Below, piece by piece: positions 1-12,611 of a stretch of DNA of 64,000 nt (position 1 is its first letter; each line of letters starts with the position of its first letter). Made by a program: the position numbers and the translations under genes. Under the pieces are notes generated by a model. It saw only the letters and a program-made list of their open reading frames with translations, did no database searches and was not told the DNA's origin. The stretch is from Lithodes maja (lineage: Eukaryota; Arthropoda; Malacostraca; Decapoda; Lithodidae): NCBI GenBank assembly GCA_037953745.1, contig JBAKBP010000763.1, positions 151,501-215,500 of the forward strand, read 5' to 3'.

Positions 1-1410
1 GGTTGGATTTGACTGAATGGTTTGAAATTGAACTTGAAGCGTTGATAATTGACTTGAATGGCTCCAAATTAGTGACATGGAATAGTAATGTTGAGAAGAA
101 TGAGTACTGTAACCGTACGGGAGTCCTCTTTTTGTGAAGGTTACGTATAGAGTGCAGTACAGTACTAGTATTTTTAATAATGGTACCGTACCCAAATAGA
201 GATTGGCAATAGTGAAATGATTGATATGCAGTATAATGTAGTGTTTTTTGGTATTGAAATGAACTTGGACATGATATTTAGGGTATCTCTCCCTTTTAAG
301 ATTGGTCAATATGGTACTTTGCAAGTCTTTTAAACAGATAAGAACATAAGGAAAATGGAAATCTGCAGAAGGCCGATTGGCCCAACTTTTTAACGATATT
401 CTAACTAAAGTGACAACTTTTTTTATGGAGTTTTGGATTGACTGTTTTGGATTCAAAGGAGACAATCTTTAATGATGCAAGATCCTTTTTAGCCGTTATC
501 ATACGAGTACCCGGTACTTTACTGGTGGATGTATCAGAGCCACAGTATCGGAGTAAAAAAAATTATACCTAAATCAAGTCTTATCTAAAAAATATTAATT
601 TCTATTATGACTAGTTTGAATTATTAAGCTCATATTCTTGTACAGCTCTATTTAGTACAAAAACAAAATTGTAGAAAGCCCTCAAAATAATAATATATCT
701 TGTAGCATATTCCTGACTGGTACAATTAGCTGATATTAGCTGATATACACCGGCTTTAAGATGAATAAACGAGTGGCAGTAGGCAAATTAAGCTAGTAAA
801 GTAGTCTTCTGATTGAAAGCGTTAATGGTTTGAATATTATTAAAGTAAGTTAATATAAAAGCATTGAGAGAGTAATAATAGCATCATACCAATAACTGTT
901 GTTATTGGTATAGTACTGTACCCTAAGGGTATAGGAACCCTTGTTCCTTATTGCAAATAAAACCATCTGCAATACACTGGTTTATGGTTATAGATTATTT
1001 TAGATTGTTGTTTAAAGGTTATAATGGGTACTGGAAATACAGTACAGTAACTGTCACTTGCTACAGCCCTTTATTGGCATAAAAGGTACTGTATATGATG
1101 GGTGCCCCCTACATTGAAAATTTACATAAAATTAAATTGTAAACCTTGTAATAGGCCTATAAACAAACCAAAACTGGGACGACACAAGATAAAACTCCAT
1201 TCATAAATCTGTTTCTCTAGTTATATTTGAATAATAAAGTTTAAGCGGCCCATGAAGTTCTCTGTGTGATAACTATTGCCTTTCTTAAGTGAGGGATACC
1301 AGTAGTAAAGTAATCGTGTGCATAGACCGAGTTAGGACAAAGAATAGTTGAAGCTGAATTCCATGTCTTTGGATTCCCACAAAACAGTACAAAGGCTGGA
1401 ATTTGGTATC
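1..1410. other. Intergenic, no gene seen
   Basis: AT-rich sequence with short open frames only and no recognisable domain. Short runs of the TACTGTAC/TACAGTAC type recur here and throughout the window. I see no element boundary. Confidence 0.5.
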
Positions 1411-1415
1411 TGTTA

Positions 1416-1476
1416 ATGTGTGTGTGTGTGTGTGGGGGTGGGGGTTGGGGTTTGTAGGTGTGTGTGTGCGTGTGTA
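1416..1476. repeat. TG/GGGGT-rich microsatellite
   Basis: A run of TG dinucleotides passes into G-rich GGGGTTGGGG and then back into GTGTGTGC. Low-complexity DNA. The overlapping open frame is an artefact of the repeat. Confidence 0.85.
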
Positions 1477-2039
1477 AGTTAATAGGTATGACACAGTGAA
1501 AGATAGTATAATTCCCGGAGAAGTGGTAGTCCCGTCTTTAATTTCTTTGTCTCCCTAATATTGTTGTTGAGTTGTTAAATTAAAATGCAAAACCTGCAAA
1601 CCAAACAAACCAAAATTGGGACAAGGACAATATAAAGTCAAATTAAATTATCAAAATCGCTATGTGGAAACAAGAATGTTAAAGAATGAATGATGTTGAA
1701 TAGTTATCCCTGTGTAAATGATAATTCTTCCTGTACAATTTTCTCCTCCTTTATTCTCCCTTTAGTTTAAAATTAAATCTTCTAATTGTGATAAGATTTA
1801 GTACATACAAGATTATGCAAGCAGTGTGTTATAGAAACCTTAGCATGCATCCAAAGACTAATAAGTGAAAATCTGTTTACTGTATGTGAATTTGGTGCGG
1901 TCGGTAACGTTACTGTCCCGTATGCCAGAGTTGAAAACAATTACAGTGTTGACATTGGAGTAGTCACCAAAGGTATATTTAATAATGTTTTTTCAGGTTT
2001 AATATTTAAATCTGCAATTAACTATAGTCTTTTCACTAT

Positions 2040-2250
2040 GGTTAGTCTAGAAATTGTGAGACCTCGACTCTTGTAACTCAAGAAGGGCTGGAGCAAATGG
2101 ACTGTACATTTCCTCATCATTTACTGTTAGGCTCTCTCCAAATGGTTAACCTAATCAGCTTGACTACTGTAGTTCTTTTTCAGTTATGAGAGGCTGAATG
2201 TGGATATTTCTGGACTCGTCATAATAAATAGACTATACAATAGTATCATT
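2040..2250 (+). repeat. Dispersed repeat, paired with 14330-14525
   Basis: Shares an ordered series of blocks with 14330-14525: CTCGTAACTC.., GAGCAAA, AATTTCC, CTCCCCAAATGGT, GACTAGTCATAAT and AACAGACTA. The copies are diverged, direct, and about 12.3 kb apart. I see no coding potential, and termini were not resolved. Confidence 0.6.
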
Positions 2251-2530
2251 TGATATCTGGATACATAATTATCCCATAAGTTCTTTTATATATTTATTTT
2301 AGTAGCTGCGTAATTATTGAACATTTTCTAATGTAACTCCGCCTCCAGATTATTTGATATAGCTACTTTTCTGGCTATTGCTGTAATTGGTATTCCCCAA
2401 TTTTAGAATAGATAACTTGAAATAATATAATTTGATAAACAATTTCAGAATTCAAGATTTTAAATATTTCCGCCTACCAAAATATACCACGCTATTTTGC
2501 CCCTATAAATGTGAAAGAATCCTGAAATGT

Positions 2531-2560
2531 TCTATCTATCTATTAACTCAGGCCCAATCC

Positions 2561-2610
<50 letters not shown>
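2531..2610 (-). mobile_element. Short LINE 3' end with ATAG tail, plus poly(T)
   Basis: On the minus strand this reads poly(A), then ATTGGGCCTGAGTTA, then ATAGATAGATAG. The same end occurs at 38875-38911, and a diverged version at about 32160-32185. The homopolymer (about 47 T) precedes the LINE end rather than following it, so the ATAG tract is the likely tail. Confidence 0.5.
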
Positions 2611-2614
<4 letters not shown>

Positions 2615-2674
2615 GTTGCCAGAAAATATTATTGCTGATAAGGATTGCTGGAAAGACACACATTTGATTAAGCT

Positions 2675-2888
2675 TTAACTCTTTCAAGATCCAACACACA
2701 TTTATTTTCTGTTTTCCGGCTCATATTAGACGATTGGATTCAGATTAGGAAGAGTTTATGGAAGTCAGGAGGGTTAATTGACAGTCTTTACCAATGTAAT
2801 TGCCACAGACCCTTCTTAAGCTGTATAAAATAGTCTAATGATAGCCAGAATAAACTGTCAAAATGCGTCACAATTTTCAAAGGGTTAT
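2675..2888 (+). mobile_element. Palindromic MITE, family E
   Basis: Starts TTAACTCTTTCAAGATCC and ends TTTTCAAAGGGTTA. It is about 210 bp with imperfect inverted halves, including TTAGACGATT versus the complementary AATAGTCTAA. The better-preserved copy at 51210-51423 is flanked by TTAA on both sides. No coding region. Confidence 0.65.
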
Positions 2889-2961
2889 GTTTGACATCTT
2901 TAATCAGATTCAATTATATTATTGAAATTTGGAAGAGAAAGAGAGTTGGTTGAAATAGTCT

Positions 2962-3291
2962 TTAACCCGTTCAGTACCAGCGACGGCAGAGAGCCGTCAG
3001 TAGATAAATCACAACCTATTCCCAGCGACGGCTGCCAGCCATTAGTAATATACGATCCTTGTAACTGCCGGTATCAGGCAGTATCTGGTACCATGACGTT
3101 TGAGCACTGTTCTAAGACCTTGGCAACACTTCTCAGCTTATATCCAAGTCCCCACAGGCTGGGAGAGGCAGTATTCTTCCATCTTTTGAGGTGGGAGGTT
3201 GTTATATCTTGCCTCTGAAGCCATTTTGGCCACATTGCTTGGGACTGGGGGGTACATTTATGCTAGTACTCTATGGTACAGTAGGGGTTAA
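2962..3291 (+). mobile_element. TTAA-flanked MITE, family D
   Basis: Runs from TTAACCCGTTCAGTACC to TACAGTAGGGGTTAA, about 330 bp. An inverted, diverged copy lies at 29865-30175. TTAA duplication with ends starting CCC is typical of the piggyBac superfamily, but no transposase is present. The open frame inside is not conserved between copies. Confidence 0.7.
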
Positions 3292-4037
3292 CCTTGTGAT
3301 TCCTTGAGTTGTTTCTAAGCTCAGTTTAGAAATAACAGTACCATTAATATATAAAAGTCATCTGATTAAGAAAGGTTGTTAATATACAATGGTAGGCCTA
3401 CAATGTTTAAATATCGTTTACCATTACAAAAAAACAAAAAACAAAGTTAAAATACAATGGTTAAACATCTTTCCATTTCATTGATACATAAAAAAAACTG
3501 TCATCTGATTATAAAGGTCTTGTTATCTCTTCTTAAGTTAAACTGTCATCTGATTAAAGCAGTCTGGTTATCTATTCTTCAACTGTGAGAGTGGTATAGA
3601 TGATGACTGAAGGTGACTGAACCAAGACCAGTGAAGTGTGTGTTGTGAAGCCCCGGGGCCGTTGGAGGGTGGAGTGTGGATGTACAGTACGTCACGTCAC
3701 ACAAACATTGGGATTGTGATCGTTTTGTAAATATTGTGTATATTTATATTTTATATATGCAAATACAGTTGAACCTCCTAGAGACTGGTTTTTATTATAT
3801 GTTAAGGTTAATTTAGACTGTCGTAAGGTATATCATTTTGGATTGATTGTGTGATGTTGGCCATTGGTTGCTGGTTGATGGATTCACATAAAGTGCGGTA
3901 CAGATATTTCTATCTATATTTCTATCGTTTTTGGTGTTGTCGTTCAGAAACTTTAATTTTTTTTAAAAGTATGAATCAGTTGTGTACCACATGATAGGGA
4001 AAGATTCACCATTTTAGAGACTTGTTGCACTGGTGGT
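3292..4037. other. No gene seen
   Basis: AT-rich sequence with a short GC-richer patch near 3650. No domain, repeat terminus or RNA gene recognised. Confidence 0.4.
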
Positions 4038-4373
4038 TTAAGGGGAGGTTTCTAGTTTGTTTCCTACTCCTCCAGCAATCTTAAAATGTCACCCCCTTGA
4101 CCCCCTTTCAAGATATATTTGTAAATTTTTCGGTAGAAAAATCTCCCGGCCAAAGGCCGGTTACTCTTAAATTACAGGCTCGCTATCGCTCGCCAGGATA
4201 AAATCGACACCTAAATTGCACGAAAGTTCTTAAAATTGACAGAATGGGGCAGAAATTCTTAAAATCACCAAACTTATGGGGGCAAACGTCTTAAAATCCC
4301 AAAAACAATGGGGCTAACGATGAGGGAGAAAGGGGTCAAGAAAAAAATCCCTCAAGTGGAGACCTCCCCTTAA
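4038..4373 (+). mobile_element. TTAA-flanked MITE, family F
   Basis: Ends are TTAAGGGGAGGTTTCTAG and TGGAGACCTCCCCTTAA, giving inverted termini of about 13 bp around TTAA. The inside has repeated TCTTAAAAT blocks and the hairpin CGGCCAAAGGCCG. A diverged inverted relative at about 10170-10850 is itself interrupted at an internal TTAA. Non-coding. Confidence 0.75.
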
Positions 4374-5215
4374 CCCTCCTCGTCCGGATGGACTTCATGG
4401 AGTCCATATTGAGTTTGCTCCATACCTCCCGGCTGGCCTACATAGCTCCATAGCATTATTTCCTCACCAGAGAAAGTTTTATTGTCTTAGCGGATGGTTC
4501 GTATAACCAATAAGAACAAAAACACAGCCAGTCAGTCATGTGACTCCTGCTTGCATGCAGGCCTAACGAAAGCTTGTATTGATTTTCCTGAGTCCCAAAC
4601 GATGCATGAAAGCAGTCGACAGTGACTTAGGAATGGTTACAATGGTGAAATAAATCAGTAACCAATTTTCAATATATAATCAATATTAATGCATAATCCA
4701 TAATCAATAATAAATTGTTGAACGAATGCAAATAGACCGTAGCCATGGTCGCTGATACTGCGTCACCGCATTCAAACAGTTCTCAGTACCAAGCCAAAAC
4801 AGTTATATTTCCCACCTCACACAATAACTGATTAATGTACAGTACAGTGTTCTAGTCTTCACCCATTGCAAAATAACGAGTACTGCCTCTGGTATGTATG
4901 TAATCTAGGTTAGGCCATTTATTTGCGGAGATATGAGTATCTGTAAATGACGAAACTCGTGAGTTTACACGGTTCTAGGCTTGCGGCGGCCATAACTAAC
5001 CTACTTATTTTCACAAAAAAAATGAACCACTTGGTCTAGAGAATTCTAGTCTTCACCCATCGCAAGATAACGAGTACTGCCTCTGGATATATATATGACC
5101 TAGGTTAGGCCATTTTTTGTAGAATTTACAAGCATGCCAAAATCCTAAGAATTCTAGGATTCATCCGGATCTAGCGTTGGCGGGAAGGTTTTAATCGCCG
5201 TTCGGTGAGGGTTAA
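4370..5215 (+). mobile_element. TTAA-flanked element abutting family F
   Basis: Starts TTAACCCTCCTCGTCCGG and ends TCGGTGAGGGTTAA, sharing its left TTAA with family F. It contains a direct repeat of about 70 bp (4852-4920 and 5044-5115, beginning CTAGTCTTCACCCAT). No coding region. Interpreted as a piggyBac-type non-autonomous element. Confidence 0.55.
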
Positions 5216-5317
5216 GGTGCTACAAGGCAGGATTAACTCAAGCAGCAACCCAGCTTGTTTCGTACGTTATCATTAAATGTTTCCTCTGACATCACCACCG
5301 TGTGAGATACTTTGGCG

Positions 5318-5596
5318 GTTGTTGTTATTCTAGTTCCCCAGACTTAATGGTCAAAAAGTCCCGAGTCCGGTAGACCGAAGCCGCTCCAGATGCTTGGGCC
5401 CCCTAAGGTCCAGGGTGAGATGAGAGCTGTCTCTGAGAGGGCAGAGGGGAAGGGTATGATCAGCCCACGGGCTTGCACCCCTGGGCCAATGCCCCCACCA
5501 TCCACAACACCCCTTGCAGTGCCACCCAATCGGACGATATCGCCAGCACCTAGAAGGAAAAGTAGTACTGTACAGGAATAGAAACAGACAATCTTT
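5318..5596 (-). mobile_element. SINE family 2, partial
   Basis: On the minus strand it ends with the GTTGTTGTT-complement tail after GGACTCGGGAC.., and matches the bodies of the copies at 11429, 12085 and 13182. The 5' head present in those copies is mostly missing. The several overlapping open frames are not genes. Confidence 0.8.
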
Positions 5597-5929
5597 TTCC
5601 AAATCCATAAAAGCCCAAAATATCTCATAACTTTTCTCTATATAGTGCAGTCAATCCTCCGGTAATGCGGCTAATGTGTTCTGGTAACCTCCCGTGTTAC
5701 CAAAAACCGCGTTAACAAACCCATATGTTTACATGTTAAAGGTACAGTACCTTGGTGTTCTGGGGATTTCCACAAAGTCCACTTTTTCTCCATAGAAGCC
5801 TATGTTATAATAATAAATTCAATTATAAAGGTTATTTTACATGTGCATTGGGTTGATTTGCCCATTGCAACTCTTACCTCTGAATAAATGAAGTGTTGCA
5901 TTCCCCCCCCCCCCCCGGATCCATCGCCG

Positions 5930-8058
5930 TCACTGGGATGAAGTTAATAGTCTGTTAGCTCTCGCCGCCAGCCATTCGTTGATAAGGCGTGGTCCCTCCC
6001 CAGCTTCAGCATCAGAGTCCTCGAACCCACTATAGTCGGGATCTGATACAACCGACAGTTTCCCGGGCGTTTCCGCACCCTCCTCAGCTCCCCGCCATGG
6101 AGTGGCTTCGGTCACCCAGGCTTTATTGTGGTCGGCAGGGAGGGTTCTGTGGGGGCGCTCGGTTATGGCCTTGGCCTTGCTCAGGGCCTTGGGGCTGTTC
6201 GGCCAGGCAGCTTGGGGAAAAACAACAACAACAACCGACAGTAGATTGTCTGGTAGCTGTGGGTCTGAGTCTGAGTCACTCGACACCACTTGTTCCTGTT
6301 GCTGTGCACGTTGGCGAAAGAAATCTGTTATTCGTGTCTGCTGCCGTGCATTTATCCTGTCGTGAAACATGTCAAAGTATGGCTGGATGGAAGCAGTGAA
6401 GCTTGCTACTATCTGTGCTGAACGGTCATGTTTGGGATCAAAGTCGTTCATGTGATGGCCCGAGGCGTTGTGACAATTCTACAAATTCCCGTAGACCACG
6501 AGTGTTAGGCTCTTCCTGGGGTTCGTCTTCTTCTCGGTGGTCTTCCTCTGCCTGCTCTTCTTCCTCCAAATCCTGCAGTAGGTCTCAGCATCAAGCTCCT
6601 GTGGTGGCTGAATCATACCACGAATGTCTTCTGGCCCCACTTCATCCATCCCGGGCACACGTCTGGCAACCTCGACTGCTCTCTCCACCACTGCTTCAAG
6701 CCTGACTGGCTCATCAGGTAAATCCAGCTTGTGCCCAGGTAACCCCTCTAAGACATTCCTCCAGGCATGGTGAATTGTAGCTCTTGTCACATCAGCCCAC
6801 GCTTCCACCATCATATCCACTGCATTCTTAATATGAAACCTTTTCCAAAAGGCGTGAATTGTTAGAGCTGGTCCGTCGGCGGGTGTTGGCTGCTGTTCCT
6901 GTTGCTGTTGTTCGAGTGGTGGGGGAGAATCAGGGGCAGATAGTTCTTCGAGTGGTGGGAGAGAGTCAGGGACTGATTCATCATCCGGTATCTGTAGCAG
7001 TTCTTCTTGGGTATCAGTGGCACTGTCGAGCATCTGAAAAGTTTTAGTGGCACACGCACCCTTAAAGCACGCTATCACCTGGTCCAGGGGCTGTAGGAGA
7101 GACATAGTGTTGGGGGGCATGAACATCACTTTTACGTTTGGGTGCCGATCAATCAACAATCTGGAATGTCAAGCAATAACAGTGCTTTAAAAGCAATGTT
7201 TTGTCGGTTACAAAATTTTTCTAAGTCCTTTACAAAATGATTATCGAACCATTCTAGGCTCAACGCTGACAACACCCAGGCCTTCTTGTTGCTCATCCAA
7301 TGAACATTTAACTTGGACATGTCCATGATGCGATAAGGTCTTGGGCGCTTTGCTTTATGGATGATTAGAGGCTTCATCTTGCAGGTTCCAGAAGCATTGC
7401 ATGCTAATAAAATGGTTACACGTTCTATGGCTGCCTTGTAGCCCCTTGCTGCCTCCTCCTTGCGAGAAATTTAAGAATGCGTTGGCATTTTCTTCCAGTT
7501 GACTCCAGACTCATCGCAGTTGAAAATTTGATCTAAATTGTGACCATCGGCCACAATAACCTTGCGTAAAAAAGCAGGGAATTCGTTGGCTGCAGCATGG
7601 TCTGCGCTTGCTACCTCTCCTGTAATACGAACATTTTTCATTTTGTTTAGTTTACTGAAGGACACCAACCACCCAACCGATGCCTTAAAGGGTTTGGGGT
7701 TCTGTACATTGTACAGCCACTGCTGCATAATATTTCTTCGCCTTTTCTCTTATCATCCGTCCGTCTGTCAGCACTTGATTCTTCTTTTACCTCTCCAAAT
7801 AACGCAACATCAGCTTCTTTGTCTTCTTTAGGATAACATTTCCCACTTTTATCGATGCCTGAGTACCCTCTGTGGGGTTGCCCTTCATAATCTTAGCAAT
7901 CTTCTCTCTATCTTTCTATCTTTCCAAATGGTGCGAATTGTGCTCTCGTTCACATCATGTCGTCTTGCCAACTCAGCTTGTCTCTTTCCCTTCTCTAACT
8001 CCTTTACGATCTCGTACTTCTGTGCGTACAAAAAGATTCGGCGCTTCTTGAGCGGCAT
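5930..8058 (-). pseudogene. Tigger-like transposase, broken
   Basis: A DDD-type pogo/Tigger transposase, which would cut and paste its own element in the nucleus. A start is visible at 8058 (MPLKKRRIFLYAQKYEIVKE), followed by a psq-type helix-turn-helix with ELARRHDVNESTI. Further down come the CENP-B-like region, then catalytic motifs: first Asp in FNCDESGVNWKKMP (about 7500), second in ALLLLD (about 7165), third in SLLQPLDQ (about 7085). The C-terminal RITDFFRQ block is near 6350. The second-Asp region has lost the expected NAPGHP and hits a stop, several other frameshifts occur, and a SINE interrupts the C-terminus. Clearly non-functional. Family assignment is from motif order and is confident. 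Confidence 0.88.
6059..6230 (+). mobile_element. SINE family 1, 5'-truncated, inside Tigger
   Basis: Starts TTTCCCGGGCG and ends with an AAC-repeat tail. It is bounded by the 11-bp duplication ACAACCGACAG (6048-6058 and 6231-6241), so it inserted into the transposase region. It matches the copies at 18694, 30200 and 46263. Its last roughly 40 bp resemble the 3' end of the LINE at 41701. Confidence 0.9.
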
Positions 8059-8397
8059 GGCGGCGAGGTAAGGTCACAGAAAAAAAGGCACTTTGAGAAC
8101 CACGGTCTGTGTTACAACACACGCGGTGGGGGGGGGTCAGTACGTGAGGCGAGCAATGGTGGAACTGGAGAAGGACGCTGGGGAGGGAATGCCATACCCG
8201 GACGAACCGCAAGTGACGTCACAGGACCAGGGAGGGAGACGGAACAGCCTCACCCGGCCAAGGAGAGAGAAAACCGCCCGGCTGACCCCGCGCCAGTGTG
8301 AGTATTGACCGTGTTAGCAACATTTTGGGATATTTGGGGTGTACCGCGTGCCACCAAATCCGCGCTTCCAAAACACGCGTTACCGGAGGATTGACTG

Positions 8398-10150
8398 TAT
8401 ATACTTCTCGCATAGCTGTCTTACTGCAAAAATCTGATCATTATAGCACAGGCAAGGGAAGTAGGTCTGGATAAAATAGCATAGAGGCATCTCTTCTTTG
8501 GCCATTCTTTAGTGGAGAGTTCTCAAGAGGAAGCAGAGCTTTGGAAATTATGATGATGACAATGATTCCAACGCATAATTGTAAGACTATACCAAACCAT
8601 AGAGTGCAGCTAGTAGGTTAAAAAAATAGGTAGAAATGAGGTATAAACAATATTATTGAATACTGTAATTTTATTATACTGTATCTTTTATACTAATATA
8701 TATATTTCTTCTACTTCCAACATTCCTGCTTACATGTACAGATGGATACATTTACAAGGTTTCTAATCTGTCTTTTGTCAACTTACACTCTCCTAATGTT
8801 TGATAAAGAATTCATAAGATTATACAGCACCGGATATTTTTGGAATACTGCATACAGAATGCACTGCAATTATAATTGCACAATAGTATAACAAAAAAAC
8901 ACAATCATGTGCAACACACAAACAAGCAAATTTAGCAGAAGCAATCTCATGGAAATCTATAACAATACTATATACTGTCCCATGGTGAAACTGGTTATAT
9001 CACCAATGAGGTAAACACGGCTCTACCTACTAATGGGACCATTGGATACAGTGCTACCTTTTTTTTTAGCCATTTCCAAGGTTATATCGTTCTGATAAAC
9101 ACTAAATGGAGCAAGTTTAACAAATGCAATCCTTATATCCACTAAAGAGAGCGATAATATAAGAAAAATACATGGGACGCGAGTAGAGTTGAGCACAAGG
9201 AGATGGGTTTGCCAATATTGAATATTTGATCTGCTGTGTAACCACCCTTATCCATGAGATTTTTAAGGGAAGGAGGAATTATGCTAGACCGAACTGTGTA
9301 ATCACAGGAAAGAAGCTATTTCTTCTCTATGATCTATATTCATCTAACCACTCGCATCTCTCCCTTCCCCAACCCATACACGTACACATGCATGCATATA
9401 CAGTACATATACATATACAGTATACTGTTTACAGGTATATATATACTGTATACTGTATATATATATACATATACATACATTATATACTGTTTACAGGTAC
9501 AGGTATATAGATACTGTATACTATATATATACAGTATATACATGTATAATCATAGATATGGGGAGAAGTTACTTATAAATAAGTCTCCAATTCCATGCAA
9601 GCCTGGAACCACCCCAAAGCATGCAATTAAATTGTGCAGACTGTAGGGTTTATCTCACAATTTAAAACCGTGCAATCAAAACACGCTCAATTGGAGATAC
9701 AACTGTATACAGTACTTATTTTAATAAATAAGTTACAGTACTATTCACATATTAACAGTTCTACAGTGCAAATGGTTGGAAGACAATTTCTGGTATGCAC
9801 CTTGCAATTACTGTACAGTAACACAAGTTTAGGTCAGTATCTCGTTTGCTTGGAAATAATTTGCAACCAACATAATATAGATACAGGAAGGTAACTTACA
9901 TTGTTAGTTAGTTATGTAGAGCAGATTAACCAGACCACTGAGCTCCATACAGAACTCTCATTGTATAGCTAAAGAATATAACTTATGATTATAGTAGAAT
10001 TGAGCAAATATAACTGCACAAATTATATTGTTGAAGCTATGTGTATCAGTTAGGTAACCTACGCAAAAACGAGGAAATTATACAGGAGTAGCAGTAAGTT
10101 AGGACATAACAATTCCCATCCAAAGAGATGACAACTAAACATTCAAGGGC
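8398..10150. other. No gene seen; TATACAG-rich tract 9360-9560
   Basis: AT-rich DNA. The stretch 9360-9560 is low complexity, made of TATACA, GTATACTG and CATATACA units, and creates spurious open frames on both strands. I recognise no coding exon or element terminus here. Confidence 0.5.
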
Positions 10151-10169
10151 AGTATTTGGTTATTCTGGA

Positions 10170-10850
10170 CTCCCTTCTCCCTCATGTTTAGCCCCATTAG
10201 TTTTGAGATTTTAAGACGTTCGCCCCATTAGTTTGGCAATTTTAAGACCTATCGCCCATTTCTTTGTTCAATGTTAAGACCTTTCGATATTTTTCTAGCG
10301 AGCGATAGTGAGGCTGTATTTAACCCTTGTCTAGTGGGGTGTTTTGGGCTATTTTGGGCATATTCAGGCCCTCCTGAATGATCAATCAAGTATCTGCATG
10401 AAAAGAAATTTATTCAGCAAAAAACTAGGCGCTAAAAGCTTCAAAATGAGACCAGAACGAGCTGCGTAGCACTCGTGGTTCTCATGCAGTGGTGCCACCA
10501 ACATGGGAGTTTAGCGTATAGCGGTATATTTTTCCCAGCTATGCTCACTACTGGCTACACTGCCGGCCTCTCGAGAACACAAGGAGCGTGAGTCAGTGGG
10601 TGGCGGTAAGCCCTGGGTGTCGGACGTGTGGCCTGCTGCGCTCCCGCCCATTTGCACTCTATTTTAACCCTTTAAAAGCCTTAATAATGCTCCTAACTTG
10701 CTGCAAATTGGTGCACGGCTTAAGTCGAGCGCCGCTCTTTCAGGGTTAAGGATAAACCAGCCTTTGGCCGGGACATTTTTCTACATTTTTTTTTACAAAT
10801 TTAGAGGGATCTTGGGCATGTTTTTTTGTTATGCTTGATGGGAGGTCTAT
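10170..10850 (-). mobile_element. Diverged family F MITE, interrupted
   Basis: Contains the family F interior in reverse orientation: repeated TTTTAAGAC blocks, CTAGCGAGCGATAG and CCTTTGGCCGGGA. It is split at an internal TTAA by the element at 10320-10749. The uninterrupted sequence is seen around 4160-4180. Outer ends are decayed and approximate. Confidence 0.55.
10320..10749 (+). mobile_element. TTAA-flanked element nested in family F
   Basis: Runs from TTAACCCTTGTCTAGTGGGG to CTCTTTCAGGGTTAA. Flanking CTGTAT and GGATAAACCAGCC join to match the unbroken family F copy, confirming insertion with TTAA duplication. Non-coding. Confidence 0.75.
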
Positions 10851-10911
10851 GGAGAAAACTAAAATAAAAATATATATTTAAATAACTAGAAATAAATATA
10901 CCCTTCCCCCC

Positions 10912-11399
10912 TTAACCCTCCAGCCCCGGTTATGTATTATATATATATTCCTCGAAACCCGGGTGTTTTGGCCGAAAAACGTCTAGGCTAGGCTACCGTA
11001 TATTCGTTAATCAGACTGCTTACCGCATTCCCGCGCATCCCCAAGCGTAGCTGTGTTATTTACCTGTAAAATGGCATTAAGTAGAGCTCTCTAAGTCAAC
11101 TGGGTGAGCTGTGATGATGATTTCATTGGAGATAACTTTATGGCCAAACCAGCCACTTTACACCACTTTTCGATACTGAACAACAACATACAGGCACACA
11201 AGAACAAGCGACGCTCTCCTTCTTGTGGCCGGAGATGCGGAGCGTCGGTCCAGCCGGCTGTTGTTTACATGCGTCGGACCGACGCCTCGCACAGCAAGCT
11301 CACAGGCTGTGACGTCATGGGTGCATAAGAGGCCTTCCGGGTACCTGGTACATGCTTTTTTATGGGCGTACATGAGGTCATCCGGGAACCAAGGGTTAA
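10912..11399 (+). mobile_element. TTAA-flanked MITE, family B
   Basis: Starts TTAACCCTCCAGCCCCGG and ends GGGAACCAAGGGTTAA, about 488 bp. Other copies: 16771, 25990, 34436, 35232 (interrupted) and 37940. All copies contain GTGTTTTGGCCGAAAAACGT and a GTCGGACCGACGCCTCGCAC hairpin. A recurrent open frame begins at GTG, not ATG, and is not treated as a gene. Confidence 0.85.
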
Positions 11400-11428
11400 C
11401 CATCAGTTCTTACTACTGTACACAGATA

Positions 11429-11767
11429 TTGGGTGAGGGTTGGTCCTATCCAGAGTGAGGTTTTGCATACTAACTTTAGCCATTACTGTCCGTCTCTTTT
11501 ACTGTACTACTTTTCCTTCTAGGTGCTGGCTAGATCGCCCGATTAGGTGGCTGCAGACGGTGGGGGCATTGGCCCGGGGGTGCAAGCCTGTGGGCTGATC
11601 TCGATCTCCTCCCCCTCTGCCCTCTCAGAGACAGATCACATCTCACCCTTGTCCCTTCGGGGGGCCCGAACATCTGAAGCAGCTTTGATCTACCGGACTC
11701 GGGACTGTTCGGCCAAACAATCTGGGGAACTATAACAACAACAACAATAACAATAACAACAACAACA
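11429..11767 (+). mobile_element. SINE family 2, full length
   Basis: Bounded by the 9-bp duplication ACACAGATA (11420-11428 and 11768-11776). It has a head GGGTGAGGGTTGGTCCTATC, a body with CCCTCTCAGAGACAGAT, and an AAC/AAT-repeat tail after GGACTCGGGACTGTTCGG. That 3' block is shared with the LINE at 41701-45657, its probable mobiliser. Confidence 0.9.
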
Positions 11768-12084
11768 ACACAGATAATCCATGCATAGGTATGGAAGGAT
11801 TAAATATTAAACTACATTAAATTTTAGACTACAGTATAAGCTCTATAATGAATACCCATTATATTTTTAATTTTCAAGGATTTATCCTTGATAAAAATAT
11901 GATGGATTTTAACATACTGTACCAGAAAAACATGTATCGACAGAAGCCAAAGTTGTTTACCACATTTGGTTGAGTTAAGTCAAAGCCAAGGCTATTGAAG
12001 GCATGTACACCTGAATACTGCCTTTTTTCTCTCTCCAACTGTCTTGATGCAGTTATTCACTCACTCAAGCTTACAATAGTCTTG

Positions 12085-12417
12085 TCGGGTGAGGGCTGGT
12101 CCTATCCAGGAGTGAGGTTTGGCATCCTTTACCCTATCTTAGCCGTTTCTGTCTGTCTCTTCTGTACTACTTTTCCTTCTAGGTGCTGGCGAGATCGCCC
12201 GATTGGGTGGCGCTGTAAGGGGGGCTGCGGACATTGGGGGCAATGGCCCGGGGGTGCAAGTCCATGGGCTGATGATCCCCTCCCCCGCTGCCCTCTCAGA
12301 GACAGATCTCATCTCACCCTGGCCCCTTCGGGGGGAGCCAGCATCTGGCGCGGCTTCGGTCAACCGGACTCGGGACTGCTCGGTCAGACAGTCTGTGGAA
12401 CTAGAACAACAACAGCA
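12085..12417 (+). mobile_element. SINE family 2, full length
   Basis: Bounded by the 12-bp duplication ACAATAGTCTTG (12073-12084 and 12418-12429). Head, body and AAC tail are as in the copy at 11429. This is the cleanest full-length family 2 unit, 333 bp. The open frames in it are not genes. Confidence 0.92.
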
Positions 12418-12611
12418 ACAATAGTCTTGACCTCCCTCAGAATTTAAGGAACTTTGTATTTTAGCTTTATATCCTGGAAGTGAAAAGTGGACAATCTACA
12501 TAAGTCTACACTGTACATATACAATCTCGCTCATTATATCAACTGGGATATTTCTACAAGGCAAACACTAAATGTGCAAGGTTCAAGAAGTGCTCAGTCA
12601 ATTTTAATCTC

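Larger units (their letters stand above)
5648..8397 (-). mobile_element. Tigger/pogo-like DNA transposon
   Basis: Inverted termini read CAGTCAATCCTCCGGTAA at the left and the complement TTACCGGAGGATTGACTG at the right, about 2.75 kb apart. The right end is followed by TA, the expected target duplication; the left flank reads TG, probably a mutated TA. The element encodes a decayed pogo-type transposase on the minus strand and carries a SINE at 6059-6230. Confidence 0.88.

Noticed and set aside
9340..9646. Tyr/Ile-rich open frames
   Set aside because: Products of the TATACA/GTATAC low-complexity tract on both strands.
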